64,000 nucleotides of DNA from Ciceribacter sichuanensis (GCF_024055605.1 NZ_JAMXLX010000002.1:682001-746000); one strand, 5' to 3'; shown: positions 1 to 8,258, numbered from the stretch's first letter. Translations and numbers: made by a program. Notes: generated by a model not told the origin, from the sequence alone.

Positions 1-770
1 ATCAGTGCCTCCGCCAGATCCAGCATGCGCGTTTCGGGCGCATGCCCGATCAGCATCAGCGCATGACTGCCATCCGCCCAGTGGACGACGGTCATGCCAT
101 TGCGTTGCTCTGTCCGCATAGGCGCGGGCTTCCCATCCGAGCGGACGATACAGAAGGCAAGCGGGCCGCTGTCCGGATCGAGATAAAGGATCTGGGCCAG
201 CGGCTTGCCGTCATAGGCCAGAACCTGCGCACGCTTGTAGTCGAGGTCATCGAAATCGAGCTGCTCGGATGTCATCCGCATGTCGAGACGCCGGTTGACG
301 GCCGAAAGCTCCGCCGCCTGCTCGGCGGCCGTCGGCAGCACACCTGAAAGTGTCTGCACATCGTAGAGCGACATGTATTGCGCGACGAGGCCCCGCCACT
401 CGTCCGGCCCCTCGCCATCTTCTTCGAACCAATCGAAACCGATCCTTCCAAGGAAAATGCCCGAGACAACCGACGCGGCGATGGCGCCGACAAGAGCACG
501 GCGACTGATACTGCCCGCCATGATCGGCGTCGGCTTCGTACCGGCCGCCGCAAGCATGGACTGCAGCCGCCCGACCGGCGCTTCCCCAAGCAGGGGCGCG
601 AAGGAATGGCGGTAATCGAGATTGGCACGCATCAGGAATTCCAGCCGCTCGGCAACACCTGCGTCCTGCTCCAGCAGATGCTCGATGCGGTCGCGCTCAT
701 CGCCGTCCAGTTCTCCATCAATGAAGGCCGTCAGGAGTTCGTCCGATGGCATGATGTCGTCCCCTGTCAT
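1..770 (-). CDS. Anti-sigma factor (membrane), partial at window edge
   Basis: The gene reads off the left edge of the window, so its C-terminus is missing; about 256 codons are visible. The ATG at 770 overlaps the TGA of the upstream sigma gene (ATGA), so the two are translationally coupled. The N-terminal 60-70 residues are an acidic helical segment (FIDGELDGDERDRIEHLL) typical of anti-sigma domains, but without the Cys/His zinc ligands of ZAS proteins. One hydrophobic segment lies at about residues 91-110 (RALVGAIAASVVSGIFLG), followed by a predicted periplasmic region. From family knowledge, such proteins hold the cognate ECF sigma at the membrane until a signal releases it. The signal cannot be read from the sequence. 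Confidence 0.85.
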   Translation of the reverse strand, partial: MTGDDIMPSDELLTAFIDGELDGDERDRIEHLLEQDAGVAERLEFLMRANLDYRHSFAPLLGEAPVGRLQSMLAAAGTKPTPIMAGSISRRALVGAIAASVVSGIFLGRIGFDWFEEDGEGPDEWRGLVAQYMSLYDVQTLSGVLPTAAEQAAELSAVNRRLDMRMTSEQLDFDDLDYKRAQVLAYDGKPLAQILYLDPDSGPLAFCIVRSDGKPAPMRTEQRNGMTVVHWADGSHALMLIGHAPETRMLDLAEAL

Positions 771-1375
771 CGCTCACCCTCCCCCCTTGCCTCTGCGAGC
801 TTTGCCCGCGCTGCCGCCAACCGGCTCATGATGGTTCCGACCGGCACGCCCAGGATCGTTGCGACCTCGCGGTAGGACAGCCCCTCGACATAGGCCAGAA
901 ACACGGCGGTCCGTTGCGCCTCCGGCAGGGCGTCCACGAGACGCATGACCTGATTGGCCATGACCTTGCGGTCGGCCTCTGCCCGGCCATCGAAGGAAAG
1001 AACGTCGGCAGCCTCGGCCAGCCCCGCGCCCTCGCGCACCCGCTGCGCTCGGACCTCATTCAGCCAGATCGAATGCAGGATGGCGAGAAGCCACTGGTCG
1101 ATCCGCGACCCCGCGGCAAACTGTGCCGCCCGCTCCAGCGCCCGGACGCAGGTCTGCTGCACCAGATCGTCGGCCATGTCCCGCCGACGCGACAGCACGA
1201 AGGCATATCGCCACAGCCGGCTCAGATTGGCCGACAGACCGTTTCGCACGTCCGCCTCGCTTGCGATGGCAGCCTCCCTTCCCGTGAATGAAACGGGCGC
1301 GACCGCCCGGTCCTGTTGCGATGACGGGGCGGCGCTGTTCAGCGGATAATCACAGGATAGGCTCGACATTGGCAA
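767..1375 (-). CDS. ECF-family RNA polymerase sigma factor
   Basis: A 202-residue protein with the two sigma-70 regions of ECF factors: region 2 around residues 45-110 (RLWRYAFVLSRRRDMADDLV) and region 4 around 135-195 with the helix-turn-helix YREVATILGVPVGTIMSRLA. The family normally directs polymerase to a small stress regulon including its own operon. It is followed with a 4-bp overlap by its putative anti-sigma factor. The first 35 residues are not conserved-looking, so the start could lie further downstream. Confidence 0.9.
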   Translation of the reverse strand: MPMSSLSCDYPLNSAAPSSQQDRAVAPVSFTGREAAIASEADVRNGLSANLSRLWRYAFVLSRRRDMADDLVQQTCVRALERAAQFAAGSRIDQWLLAILHSIWLNEVRAQRVREGAGLAEAADVLSFDGRAEADRKVMANQVMRLVDALPEAQRTAVFLAYVEGLSYREVATILGVPVGTIMSRLAAARAKLAEARGEGER

Positions 1376-1437
1376 GATACCGATTTGACGACAGACCGAA
1401 CCACGAAATCGCGGCCCGGCCCGTCATCTGCTCCCCA

Positions 1438-1540
1438 GCGCATCGGCCCGAAAATCGGAATCGATTTTCGGAAAGCTCGATGCGCAGATTCAAGATGTTA
1501 GAGCGTCCTTTGTGCGTCCAAATGGACGCGCGGCGCTCTA
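1438..1540. repeat. Rhizobial-type palindromic intergenic repeat
   Basis: Two hairpin-forming blocks in tandem. The first (1438-1485) has outer arms GCGCATCG/CGATGCGC around an inner inverted repeat of the CCGAAAATCG type. The second (1499-1540) has outer arms TAGAGCG/CGCTCTA around GCGTCC-AAAT-GGACGC. Blocks of this look are scattered in intergenic spaces of Rhizobiales genomes. Here it fills the gap between the TPR gene and the sigma gene. Family assignment is from recall of the pattern, not from a search. Confidence 0.6.
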
Positions 1541-1543
1541 GCG

Positions 1544-2101
1544 TCAGATCTTCGCAGCCGCGCCGATGGCGGCATCGAGGTCGCGATATTCCTCGCAAGT
1601 GGTGCCGCAAAGCCCTTTGATGGCCTGCAGCTGCGCCTTGGCCAGTTCAATCTCGCCCTTCAGGACATAAGCCTCACCGAGATATTCCCGCACCTGCGCA
1701 TATTGCGGGTCCGCGGCCACGGACCTCAGGTAATAGCCGATGCCCTCATCGAGACGGCCGAGCTTGCGGGTAGCGTAACCGCGATAATTCAGCACTTCCG
1801 GCGAGTTCTGATCCTTCACCGTATCGAGAACGTCGAGAGCATCCTGGTAGCGCTCGGCCTTTGCCAGCGCATAGGCATAATCGGCAAGGTTTTCGTCGAT
1901 GAGATTGGCGCCGCTCTGCCGGATGCATTTCTGGGTCTTGCGGTCATAGACGCTGCCCTTTTTGCAGACCGGCGTGGAACCCGAGCTGGAATCCGAACCG
2001 CCGCCATAACCGCCGGCCGCGAAAACGGGACCGGCAAGGGCGACGGAAAAGAGGCAGACGGCAGACAGGGTGGCAAGGCGAAGCTTTTGAACGCGGGGCA
2101 T
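1544..2101 (-). CDS. Periplasmic TPR-repeat protein
   Basis: A 185-residue secreted protein of unknown specific role. The chosen ATG at 2101 gives a clean signal peptide (MPRVQKLRLATLSAVCLFSV, then ALAGPVFAAGG) and has an AGAGGA ribosome-binding sequence about 7 bases upstream; the longer reading frame back to 2218 lacks this. After a Gly/Ser-rich stretch and two cysteines (CKKG..., KCIRQ), residues 75-175 form about three TPR units (ALAKAERYQDALDVLD; NYRGYATRKLGRLDEGIGYY; REYLGEAYVLKGEIELAKAQ). Two more cysteines (GLCGTTCEEY) lie near the end, so a disulfide-stabilised periplasmic scaffold is plausible. Similar proteins are annotated only as TPR-containing. Confidence 0.8.
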   Translation of the reverse strand: MPRVQKLRLATLSAVCLFSVALAGPVFAAGGYGGGSDSSSGSTPVCKKGSVYDRKTQKCIRQSGANLIDENLADYAYALAKAERYQDALDVLDTVKDQNSPEVLNYRGYATRKLGRLDEGIGYYLRSVAADPQYAQVREYLGEAYVLKGEIELAKAQLQAIKGLCGTTCEEYRDLDAAIGAAAKI

Positions 2102-2281
2102 GGCTCGATCCTCTGCAAATACGACAGCGCCGGAAGCCACCCACGATGAACGGCGGACGCTGCGAGTTTGATTTTCCCGCATGACCCCGCGCCGAACGTT
2201 CCCGGCGGAGGCAAACATGCAAGGTTGCAGGAGGTGAACACCCCGGAGGGTGCTTCTATTCGATGGAATCTGAAATTTTCT

Positions 2282-3022
2282 TCAGGCGATCCAGCCGCCC
2301 GAAAGCGCGCTGACCCAGTCTGCCATGCCGTGAGCAGCCGCCATCTCGGCTGCGGCCGCGTTATCGTAGCGAACCTGCCGGAAGGTCGGCTGCCAACCGC
2401 GCCCGGTCTTTTCCAGCACGGCATAGGCGGAAAAAGGCGTGCCCTGCTGGGCCTTGTGATAGAAGGGCTGGTCATAATCGAAGCCCGGACAGCCAACGCT
2501 GCCCGGATTGACGATCAGGCGGCCATCGGAAAGCTGGACGGCCCTCGCGATATGGCTGTGACCGCAGAGAATGAGCGGCTGCTCGATACCATTGGCAAGC
2601 CCCTCGATTTCATCGAGCGGCTTCAGATGGAAGATGCCATCCGGCGACAGCGTCTCCATCCAGTAGGTGTTGTCGTCCCGCGGCGTCGCGTGGCAGAGAT
2701 AGGCCTCGTCGCGGTAGACAGCGCTGAACGGCAGCGCGCGGATCCAGTCGAGATGCTCTGCGCTGAGCTGCGGAAAAACCGGCTGCTCCCAGTCGCCCAT
2801 TTCCGGAAACGGCCGGTCGATCAGCGCCCGGTCGTGGTTTCCGCGAACGCTCACCGCCTCGAGCGGCAATAACAGATCCGCCGTGGCTCCGGCATTCAGA
2901 GGACCGGAAAAACTGTCCCCGAGATTGACGATCTCGGAAATACCCTGCCGGCGGATATCCTCCAGCACAGCTTCAAGCGCCAGATGGTTGCCGTGAACAT
3001 CGGCGATCGCAGCGAAGATCAT
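2282..3022 (-). CDS. Calcineurin-like metallophosphoesterase
   Basis: A 246-residue cytosolic phosphoesterase. Metal-binding motifs are in order: D-x-H-x-N at residues 8-12 (DVHGN), GD at 35-36, GNHD at 61-64 and GHSHIA near 155. Family members hydrolyse phosphodiesters or phosphomonoesters with two metal ions; the substrate is not predictable. The gene begins 3 bases after the uraH stop codon, so it is the last gene of the allA-uraH transcription unit, which may link it to purine breakdown, although such phosphoesterases are promiscuous. Confidence 0.85.
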   Translation of the reverse strand: MIFAAIADVHGNHLALEAVLEDIRRQGISEIVNLGDSFSGPLNAGATADLLLPLEAVSVRGNHDRALIDRPFPEMGDWEQPVFPQLSAEHLDWIRALPFSAVYRDEAYLCHATPRDDNTYWMETLSPDGIFHLKPLDEIEGLANGIEQPLILCGHSHIARAVQLSDGRLIVNPGSVGCPGFDYDQPFYHKAQQGTPFSAYAVLEKTGRGWQPTFRQVRYDNAAAAEMAAAHGMADWVSALSGGWIA

Positions 3023-3025
3023 CGA

Positions 3026-3382
3026 TCAGCTGCCCCGATAGGTGGAATAGCCATAGGGCGAAAGCAGAAGCGGCACATGGTAGTGCGCCTCGGTATCGCT
3101 GATGCCGAAACGGATCGGGATGACATCGAGGAACGGGGGCGAAGTGAGCGGCGCACCCTGCGCCTTCAGGTAGTCGCCGGCATGGAACAGCAGTTCGTAC
3201 TGCCCGACCCGGAAGCTCTCGCCCGAAAGGATCGGTCCGCCGTCGACGCGGCCATCGGAATTGGTGATCGCGGTGGTTACCAACTCGGCATCCTCGCCCA
3301 CGATCCGCATCAACTGGATCTTCAGACCTTCCGCCGGCTTGCCGAGCGCGGTGTCGAGGACATGGGTGGTGAGGCCGGTCAT
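3026..3382 (-). CDS. uraH: 5-hydroxyisourate hydrolase (transthyretin-like)
   Basis: A 118-residue protein of the normal length for bacterial HIUase. It hydrolyses 5-hydroxyisourate to OHCU, the second step of uric acid breakdown. The N-terminal signature [14 protein letters not shown] carries the active-site His; the C-terminal hallmark YRGS forms the last four residues. The start overlaps the allA stop by 4 bp. Its pathway partner uraD (OHCU decarboxylase) lies 3.2 kb away on the same strand, with puuE. Confidence 0.95.
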   Translation of the reverse strand: MTGLTTHVLDTALGKPAEGLKIQLMRIVGEDAELVTTAITNSDGRVDGGPILSGESFRVGQYELLFHAGDYLKAQGAPLTSPPFLDVIPIRFGISDTEAHYHVPLLLSPYGYSTYRGS

Positions 3383-3879
3383 AGATGGGGCTCCAGAATC
3401 ACGAAGGGCTTGTCGAAAAAGAACTCTTCGAGATTGTTGCCCGGCCCGTCACGATCGACAACCAGAAAATCCGAGATTTCCCCGATCGCCATCAGCGGAT
3501 GATGCCAGACGTTGCGCCGGTAGTTCACGCCCTGATCGGGACGCGCCAGAAAGACCTGCGGACGCCCGGGCCTGCCATCCTCATCGGGCGAGACGGCCAC
3601 GAGGAACGGCCGGCCGGAGAGCGGCGAAAAGCTCTGGCTGCCGAACGGATGCCGCTCCATCATTCCGACCTCATAGGGAAAGGCGCGCGGCTGGCCGCGG
3701 AAGATGTTGACGATAACCCGCGCCCCCTCGCCCGTTACCTCCGGCGAAAACAGCGCATGAAACCGCTCCGTGGTGCCGCCATTGATCAGGCGCATTGTTT
3801 CGGGCTTGGCGGAAATCACCTCACCGAAGGGAGCGAATGCCTCGGGAGTGAGAGGCTGGATGGAAAGCAGGTCGGACAA
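3379..3879 (-). CDS. allA: Ureidoglycolate lyase (AllA family)
   Basis: A 166-residue cupin-fold protein. It releases urea from ureidoglycolate to give glyoxylate, the end of the ureide pathway. Visible family features are the N-terminal [13 protein letters not shown], the [13 protein letters not shown] block and [13 protein letters not shown], which carries conserved histidines, and the [19 protein letters not shown] segment. The 4-bp overlap with uraH shows translational coupling. It starts 6 bases after the hepT stop, so the toxin-like gene now forms the leader of this metabolic operon. Confidence 0.92.
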   Translation of the reverse strand: MSDLLSIQPLTPEAFAPFGEVISAKPETMRLINGGTTERFHALFSPEVTGEGARVIVNIFRGQPRAFPYEVGMMERHPFGSQSFSPLSGRPFLVAVSPDEDGRPGRPQVFLARPDQGVNYRRNVWHHPLMAIGEISDFLVVDRDGPGNNLEEFFFDKPFVILEPHL

Positions 3880-3885
3880 GAGGAG

Positions 3886-4251
3886 TCATTCTCCTTGAAT
3901 ATGCGGATGGCGTAGCTGGTTGATCTGGCGGATCAGTGCCGGCAGGTCGACTTGAACGGTGTCCCACACCAGTCGCCAGTCAAGTCGTTCGTGCTCATGG
4001 ACAACCATGTCGCGCCAGCCCCTGATTTTCCGCCAGTCGATGTCAGGATATTCGGAAGCGGCAGACGGAAAGCCGGCCAGTACCCTCGCAGCCGCGGCGG
4101 CGATCAGCACGAAAGTCATCGCAACCGCGCGCTGGGTCAGGATATCCCGCTCGAATGCCTCAAAGGTCACATCCTTGACAAAGCCGACAGCCTCGGAGGC
4201 TGCCTCCTGCATGTCGCGAAGATTTTCGAGAAACCGCTGCTCTGGAGTCAT
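3886..4251 (-). CDS. hepT: HepT-like HEPN ribonuclease (toxin), orphan
   Basis: A 121-residue all-helical protein of the HepT (DUF86) family, the toxin half of type VII HepT-MntA systems. In the family, HepT is a HEPN RNase that MntA silences by AMPylating a tyrosine in the R-x4-H-x-Y motif. Here the motif reads R-DMVV-H-E-H (RDMVVHEH, near residue 80), so the catalytic Arg and His are present but the tyrosine is His. The family tail LDWRLVWDTV follows. The partner upstream is reduced to a short remnant whose TGA overlaps the hepT ATG (ATGA). Toxicity is therefore doubtful. Confidence 0.85.
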   Translation of the reverse strand: MTPEQRFLENLRDMQEAASEAVGFVKDVTFEAFERDILTQRAVAMTFVLIAAAAARVLAGFPSAASEYPDIDWRKIRGWRDMVVHEHERLDWRLVWDTVQVDLPALIRQINQLRHPHIQGE

Positions 4252-4343
4252 ATGACCGCCACCGAACCGAACACGCTCGGTTTCGCCGCATTGAAGCGTT
4301 TGGTCGCCTGCCTGTTAGTCTCCAGCACTTCCGATGGCCTCAT
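4248..4343 (-). pseudogene. MntA antitoxin remnant (internally deleted)
   Basis: A 31-codon reading frame starting ATG at 4343. Its residues MRPSEVLETNRQATKRFNAA then PSVFGSVA match the N-terminus of MNT-domain minimal nucleotidyltransferases up to the FGS of the GSxxxGxxxxxSDxD catalytic motif. Then the frame jumps to VI and stops, overlapping hepT by ATGA as in an intact pair. The catalytic SDxD and the whole C-terminal two thirds are absent. The simplest explanation is an internal deletion that fused the two ends and kept the coupling to hepT. No AMPylation activity is possible. Confidence 0.75.
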
Positions 4344-4370
4344 GGCCGAACCTCCGTTTGGGGCACAATA

Positions 4371-4420
4371 TAGAGCATGTCCCGTGAAAGTGGGAACCGG
4401 TTTCGGACGAGGACATACGC
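4371..4420. repeat. Short rhizobial intergenic repeat
   Basis: The block beginning TAGAGCATGTCCCGTG and containing GTGGGAACCGGTTTCGG resembles a very common intergenic sequence in Rhizobiales (GATCCCGAAAAGTGGGAACCGG type). It separates the mntA remnant from the glnII terminator. The assignment rests on remembered pattern only. Confidence 0.5.
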
Positions 4421-4520
4421 CCCAATACGCAGCGAGAATTTGAGCGATCACAACGCGCTTTGGCGAGGCCCCCTCCCGAAGAAAATCGGGAACCTCACCA
4501 GAACTCGGCAGGCCGCACAC

Positions 4521-4550
4521 GAAAACAGCGCCGGCTTTCACCGGCGCTGT
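4521..4550 (-). terminator. Rho-independent terminator of glnII
   Basis: On the minus strand a perfect 10-bp stem (ACAGCGCCGG / CCGGCGCTGT) with a 6-base loop is followed by TTTTCG. It lies about 27 bases after the glnII stop codon. A 14-bp palindrome (GATCTTCGAAGATC, 4565-4578) straddles the stop itself. Confidence 0.85.
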
Positions 4551-4576
4551 CGTGATCAATGGTCGATCTTCGAAGA

Positions 4577-5611
4577 TCAGGCTGCTGCAGAAGCAGCGAA
4601 CGGAACTTCCGAGATCGTCTTCAGGACCTGCGAAGCGATCGCATAGGGGTCGCCCTGGGAGTTCGGACGACGATCTTCCAGGTAACCCTTGTAGTCGTTC
4701 TTGACGAAGGAGTGCGGAACGCGGATCGAGGCGCCACGGTCGGCAACGCCGTAGGAGAACTTGTTCCACGGAGCCGTTTCGTGCTTGCCGGTCAGACGCA
4801 TGTGGTTGTCCGGGCCGTAAACGTTGATGTGGTCCATCAGGTTCTTGTCGAACTGCGCCATCAGACGTTCGAAATAGTCCTTGCCGCCAACTTCGCGCAT
4901 GTACTTGGTCGAAAAGTTGCAGTGCATGCCCGAACCGTTCCAGTCGGTGTCGCCGAGCGGCTTGCAGTGCCATTCGATGTCGATGCCGTACTTTTCGCAG
5001 ATGCGGAGCAGCAGGTAGCGAGCGATCCAGATCTGGTCAGCGGCCTTCTTGGAGCCCTTGCCGAAAATCTGGAATTCCCACTGGCCCTTGGCCACTTCGG
5101 CGTTGATGCCTTCGTGGTTAATGCCGGCTTCGAGGCACTGGTCGAGGTGCTCTTCGACGATCTGGCGAGCGATGGAGCCGACATTCTTATAGCCGACGCC
5201 GGTGTAGTACGGACCCTGCGGAGCCGGATAGCCGTGTTCCGGGAAGCCGAGCGGACGGCCGTCTTCGTAGAAGAAGTATTCCTGCTCGAAGCCGAACCAT
5301 GCATCCTCGTCGTCGAGGATGGTCGCGCGGCTGTTCGACGGATGAGGCGTGACGCCGTCCGGCATCATGACTTCGCACATGACGAGAGCGCCGTTCTTGC
5401 GGGCCGGATCCGGGAATACGGCAACCGGCTTCAGGACGCAGTCGGAGCTACGGCCTTCGGCCTGCTCGGTCGACGAACCATCGAAACCCCAGTAGGGAAG
5501 TTCTTCCAGCGACGGGAAATTGTCGAATTCCTTGATCTGCGTCTTGCCACGCAGGTTCGGCACCGGCTTGTAGCCATCGAGCCAGATATACTCGAGCTTA
5601 TACTTGGTCAT
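4577..5611 (-). CDS. glnII: Glutamine synthetase type II
   Basis: A 344-residue eukaryotic-type glutamine synthetase (GSII), which makes glutamine from glutamate, ammonium and ATP in the cytosol. The start MTKYKLEYIWLDG at 5611 was chosen over an upstream in-frame ATG because it matches the family N-terminus and follows a purine-rich AGAGAGA sequence. Landmarks are YWGFDGSSTEQAEG (about residue 38), the EQEYFFYEDGRPLG metal/glutamate site, NAEVAKGQWEFQ, DWNGSGMHCNFST and the ATP-site segment DRGASIRVP. Upstream lie a sigma-54 promoter and an NtrC box, so nitrogen-limitation control is expected, and the divergent gstI should damp its translation. Confidence 0.97.
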   Translation of the reverse strand: MTKYKLEYIWLDGYKPVPNLRGKTQIKEFDNFPSLEELPYWGFDGSSTEQAEGRSSDCVLKPVAVFPDPARKNGALVMCEVMMPDGVTPHPSNSRATILDDEDAWFGFEQEYFFYEDGRPLGFPEHGYPAPQGPYYTGVGYKNVGSIARQIVEEHLDQCLEAGINHEGINAEVAKGQWEFQIFGKGSKKAADQIWIARYLLLRICEKYGIDIEWHCKPLGDTDWNGSGMHCNFSTKYMREVGGKDYFERLMAQFDKNLMDHINVYGPDNHMRLTGKHETAPWNKFSYGVADRGASIRVPHSFVKNDYKGYLEDRRPNSQGDPYAIASQVLKTISEVPFAASAAA

Positions 5612-5698
5612 TCTTGGTCTCTCTTCAGTCAAGCGTCCACCCATGGAGCGCAACAGAGGGGCGATTCTCCGGAACTCCGGCGAGTCGTTTTGGTAGAA

Positions 5699-5713
5699 GC
5701 AGGAAGTGTGCCA
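5699..5713 (-). promoter_or_regulatory. Sigma-54 promoter of glnII
   Basis: Read on the minus strand the sequence is TGGCACACTTCCTGC. The -24 GG and -12 GC are exactly 10 bases apart, as in the consensus TGGCAC-N5-TTGC. It lies 88 bases upstream of the glnII start. Known rhizobial glnII genes are transcribed from sigma-54/NtrC promoters, which fits the NtrC box further upstream. Confidence 0.85.
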
Positions 5714-5917
5714 ACTAATGAGAGCCGTCATCCGGCCGACACAATGACGCACCCCGCTACGGTTTGCGCGCGGGAATCCTTAACAGTTTCAGCTTATTGT
5801 GTGGGAACATGACACAGCCATACCGTGTTCTCGTGTATGGCGGGCCTCGTCGTAGATTGTGATGATTTCGCACTCACACATGTTTTTGGCCCATAAATGC
5901 CTATAATTTATGCATTT

Positions 5918-5934
5918 TGCACTTTTCGTGTGCA
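5918..5934. promoter_or_regulatory. NtrC-binding site between glnII and gstI
   Basis: The 17-bp sequence TGCACTTTTCGTGTGCA has the two half-sites TGCAC and GTGCA with 7 bases between, matching the NtrC consensus (TGCAC-N7-GTGCA). It is about 205 bp upstream of the glnII -24 element, a normal enhancer distance, and 69 bp before gstI, so it may also act on gstI. A palindromic ATGCAT-like flank lies next to it. Confidence 0.75.
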
Positions 5935-6002
5935 TTCCATTTAAAGTTCTGTTAGGGAAGATCATCGGGCTCGAAAACCGATGAACAACGAAAGGCAGCA
6001 GC

Positions 6003-6185
6003 ATGACAACGAACATGGTTCGGGAATCGGCGAAGATCCTGCAGTTCCCGGTAAGAAACATTCAGAAGCTGATGGAAACGCGCGAGCGCGACGACCGCTC
6101 ACGCCCCGTGATTTACGAAAGCGGCGCAGGCAGTTGGTATCACGAGGATGCGATCCGCGAGGCGGAAGACGCGCGCAAGCAATAG
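6003..6185 (+). CDS. gstI: GstI, small regulator of GlnII expression (DUF2735)
   Basis: A 60-residue basic protein, MTTNMVRESAKILQFPVR at the N-terminus, of the DUF2735 family. In Rhizobium leguminosarum the equivalent small protein GstI, also divergent from glnII, is known to inhibit glnII expression after transcription. The same divergent layout and length are seen here, which supports the name. The start is preceded by AAAGG about 8 bases upstream. It shares the regulatory region holding the NtrC box, so the ratio of gstI to glnII transcription probably depends on nitrogen status. Confidence 0.85.
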   Translation: MTTNMVRESAKILQFPVRNIQKLMETRERDDRSRPVIYESGAGSWYHEDAIREAEDARKQ

Positions 6186-6602
6186 CAAGCGCCAGACTGC
6201 CCTGTCACTCAGACCTTCGGTTCCTGGGGAGCGGACGTGTGACGCCGCCATCAGGGCCACGGCGGCAAGGCAACAAGGGTGACGAACCCGTTTCGGTAAT
6301 CACGTGACCGCCAAAAATGGATAGCGTCCGTCTGCATTATCCCGCGCTATATACCTGGCATCCGGCCGATCGCGGCCTGGACGTCATCGCGAGTGGAAGC
6401 ATCGCGGGCATCCGGTAGCCTGCTTCGGGCAACTCGCAGCTTCCTGCTGATCCCCCCTGAAATCTGCCTGACCGCACCGTCCCGCCCCTTTCGAAGACCG
6501 GATGAAGGAAAGCACTCGTGACCGGACACCCGTTTGCGACGGCCAGCCGGCAACGTCGGCCGTTAAATCGGCCAGCGCCATGACGAGCCCCGTTCGAGCG
6601 CT
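6186..6602. other. Gene-poor convergent spacer after gstI
   Basis: This 417-bp stretch between the converging gstI and uraD has no convincing reading frame. The only structure seen is a GCCGCC/GGCGGC inverted repeat (6244-6266, 11-base loop), which lacks a T-tract, so it is a weak terminator candidate at best. Confidence 0.5.
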
Positions 6603-7103
6603 TCAGACGCTCTCCGGCAGGAGATGTCCAAGGCGGATGCGGGCGATCTTCTCGACCTGGGTGCAGGCCGTGGAAAACTCGGTTTCGCGGTCATTGGCTA
6701 TACGCGCCTCGAAGGCGGCAAGGATGTCCTCCTTGGTCAGCCCGGTGACCGCAATGATAAAGGGAAAGCCGAACTTTTCGGTATAGGCCGAATTGATGTC
6801 GGTAAAGCGCGCAAACTGTTCGGGGCTGAGCTGGTCAAGCCCCGCACCGCTCTGCTCCCTGCGGCTTTCCATCGTCAGTTCGCCGGCAACGGCAAGACGC
6901 CCGGCAAGGTCCGGATGCGCCCGCAGAACTCCCAGCCGTTCGGCCGCGCTTGCCTTGCGAAACTGCTCGGCGAGCGCGGCATGCACGCTCGAAACCGTCA
7001 GCGGTTCGCTGATCGCCCCGACGTCGAAGGCTCGCTCGGCGATGAAGGGAGAATGCTCGAATACGCCGCCGAAGGTGGCGATGAAATCGTCTCGCGTCAC
7101 CAT
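6603..7103 (-). CDS. uraD: OHCU decarboxylase
   Basis: A 166-residue protein that decarboxylates 2-oxo-4-hydroxy-4-carboxy-5-ureidoimidazoline to S-allantoin, the third step of uricolysis after UraH. The start MVTRDDFIATFGGVFEHSPF at 7103 matches family N-termini; the longer frame to 7370 overlaps puuE coding sequence and was rejected. Family motifs are the catalytic AHPDLAGRLA (His near residue 63), the EQSGAGLDQLSPEQ block and KFGFPFIIAVTGL. The gene begins 4 bases after the puuE stop, so both are one transcript. Confidence 0.95.
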   Translation of the reverse strand: MVTRDDFIATFGGVFEHSPFIAERAFDVGAISEPLTVSSVHAALAEQFRKASAAERLGVLRAHPDLAGRLAVAGELTMESRREQSGAGLDQLSPEQFARFTDINSAYTEKFGFPFIIAVTGLTKEDILAAFEARIANDRETEFSTACTQVEKIARIRLGHLLPESV

Positions 7104-7107
7104 GCGC

Positions 7108-8028
7108 TCACCACGTCGGCTTGTGATTCTTGTGCCAATGTTCAGCGATCTCGATACGCTTCGGGATCCACACCTTGTCATGCGACCGGACGTAATCGAT
7201 GAAGCGCGAGAGCGCCGCGGCGCGTCCCGGACGGCCGACGAGACGGCAATGCAGGCCGATGGACAGCATCTTGGCGCTGCCGGCCTTGCCCTCTTCATAG
7301 AGCACGTCGAAGGCGTCCTTGAGATAGGTGAAGAACTGATCGCCGGAGTTGAAGCCCTGCGGTGTTGCAAACCGCATGTCGTTGGTTTCGAGCGTATAGG
7401 GGATGATCAGGAACGGCTTGCCATCGATGCCCTTCACCCAGTAGGGCAGATCGTCGGCATAGGAGTCCGACGAATAGACGAAACCGCCCTCCTCCATGAC
7501 GAGCCTGAGCGTGTTGTCGGACGGCTTGCCCTGATACATGCCGAGCGGATGGGAACCGGTCAGCTCCTTGTGCAGGCGCACCGCCTCGAGGATATGCTTG
7601 CGCTCCTCCTCCTCGGAAAAGTCCTTGTATTCCAGCCAGCGATAACCGTGGCTGGCAATTTCCCAGCCGGCTTCCTTCATGGCGGCAACGGCTTCCGGGT
7701 TACGCGCCATGGCGAGTGTCACGCCATAGACCGTCACCGGAACATTGCGCTCGGTGAACATCCGCCAGAGGCGCCAGAAACCGGCCCGCGAGCCGTATTC
7801 GTAAATCGATTCCATGTTGAGATTGCGCTGGCCGGGCCAGGGCTGCGCGCCGACGATCTCGGACAGCAGGCTTTCCGAGGCCTTGTCGCCGTCCAGAATG
7901 CTGCTTTCACCGCCCTCCTCGTAGTTGACGACGAACTGGACGGCGATGCGGGCATCGCCGGGCCATTTCGGGTCCGGAGTGTTGCGGCCATAGCCGACGA
8001 GGTCGCGCGGATAGGTATCGGTCTGCAT
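7108..8028 (-). CDS. puuE: Allantoinase PuuE (polysaccharide-deacetylase fold)
   Basis: A 306-residue enzyme that opens allantoin to allantoate. It belongs to the polysaccharide-deacetylase fold, unlike the amidohydrolase-type AllB. Family signatures are YPRDLVGYGRNTPDPKWPG at the start, VQFVVNYEEGGE, the SRAGFWRLWRMF block, EIASHGYRWLEYKDF with a metal-site His, and SIGLHCRLVGRPGRA. The ATG at 8028 has AGGGTGA about 6 bases upstream. Together with uraD, uraH and allA it gives most of the urate-to-glyoxylate route; a urate oxidase gene and an allantoate hydrolase are not in the window. Confidence 0.95.
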   Translation of the reverse strand: MQTDTYPRDLVGYGRNTPDPKWPGDARIAVQFVVNYEEGGESSILDGDKASESLLSEIVGAQPWPGQRNLNMESIYEYGSRAGFWRLWRMFTERNVPVTVYGVTLAMARNPEAVAAMKEAGWEIASHGYRWLEYKDFSEEEERKHILEAVRLHKELTGSHPLGMYQGKPSDNTLRLVMEEGGFVYSSDSYADDLPYWVKGIDGKPFLIIPYTLETNDMRFATPQGFNSGDQFFTYLKDAFDVLYEEGKAGSAKMLSIGLHCRLVGRPGRAAALSRFIDYVRSHDKVWIPKRIEIAEHWHKNHKPTW

Positions 8029-8258
8029 CAAATCACCCTGTGGAGACATGCCGCGCAAGCATCTGCCTGCTCACGGGGCACGACATCGGAAAAGAACAAC
8101 AACTGTCGGCACGGGAGCGAATCCGGAAGATCGCGACGCGCCTGAATGCGTTACGCAAACGGTAAGCAGCGTGAAGGCCGATGTCGAGATGGAAACGTCA
8201 GAGCGGGGCGTTGCCTTTTTGGCGACACCCCCTCGCCGGCCCGCGACCGGACCGGCGT

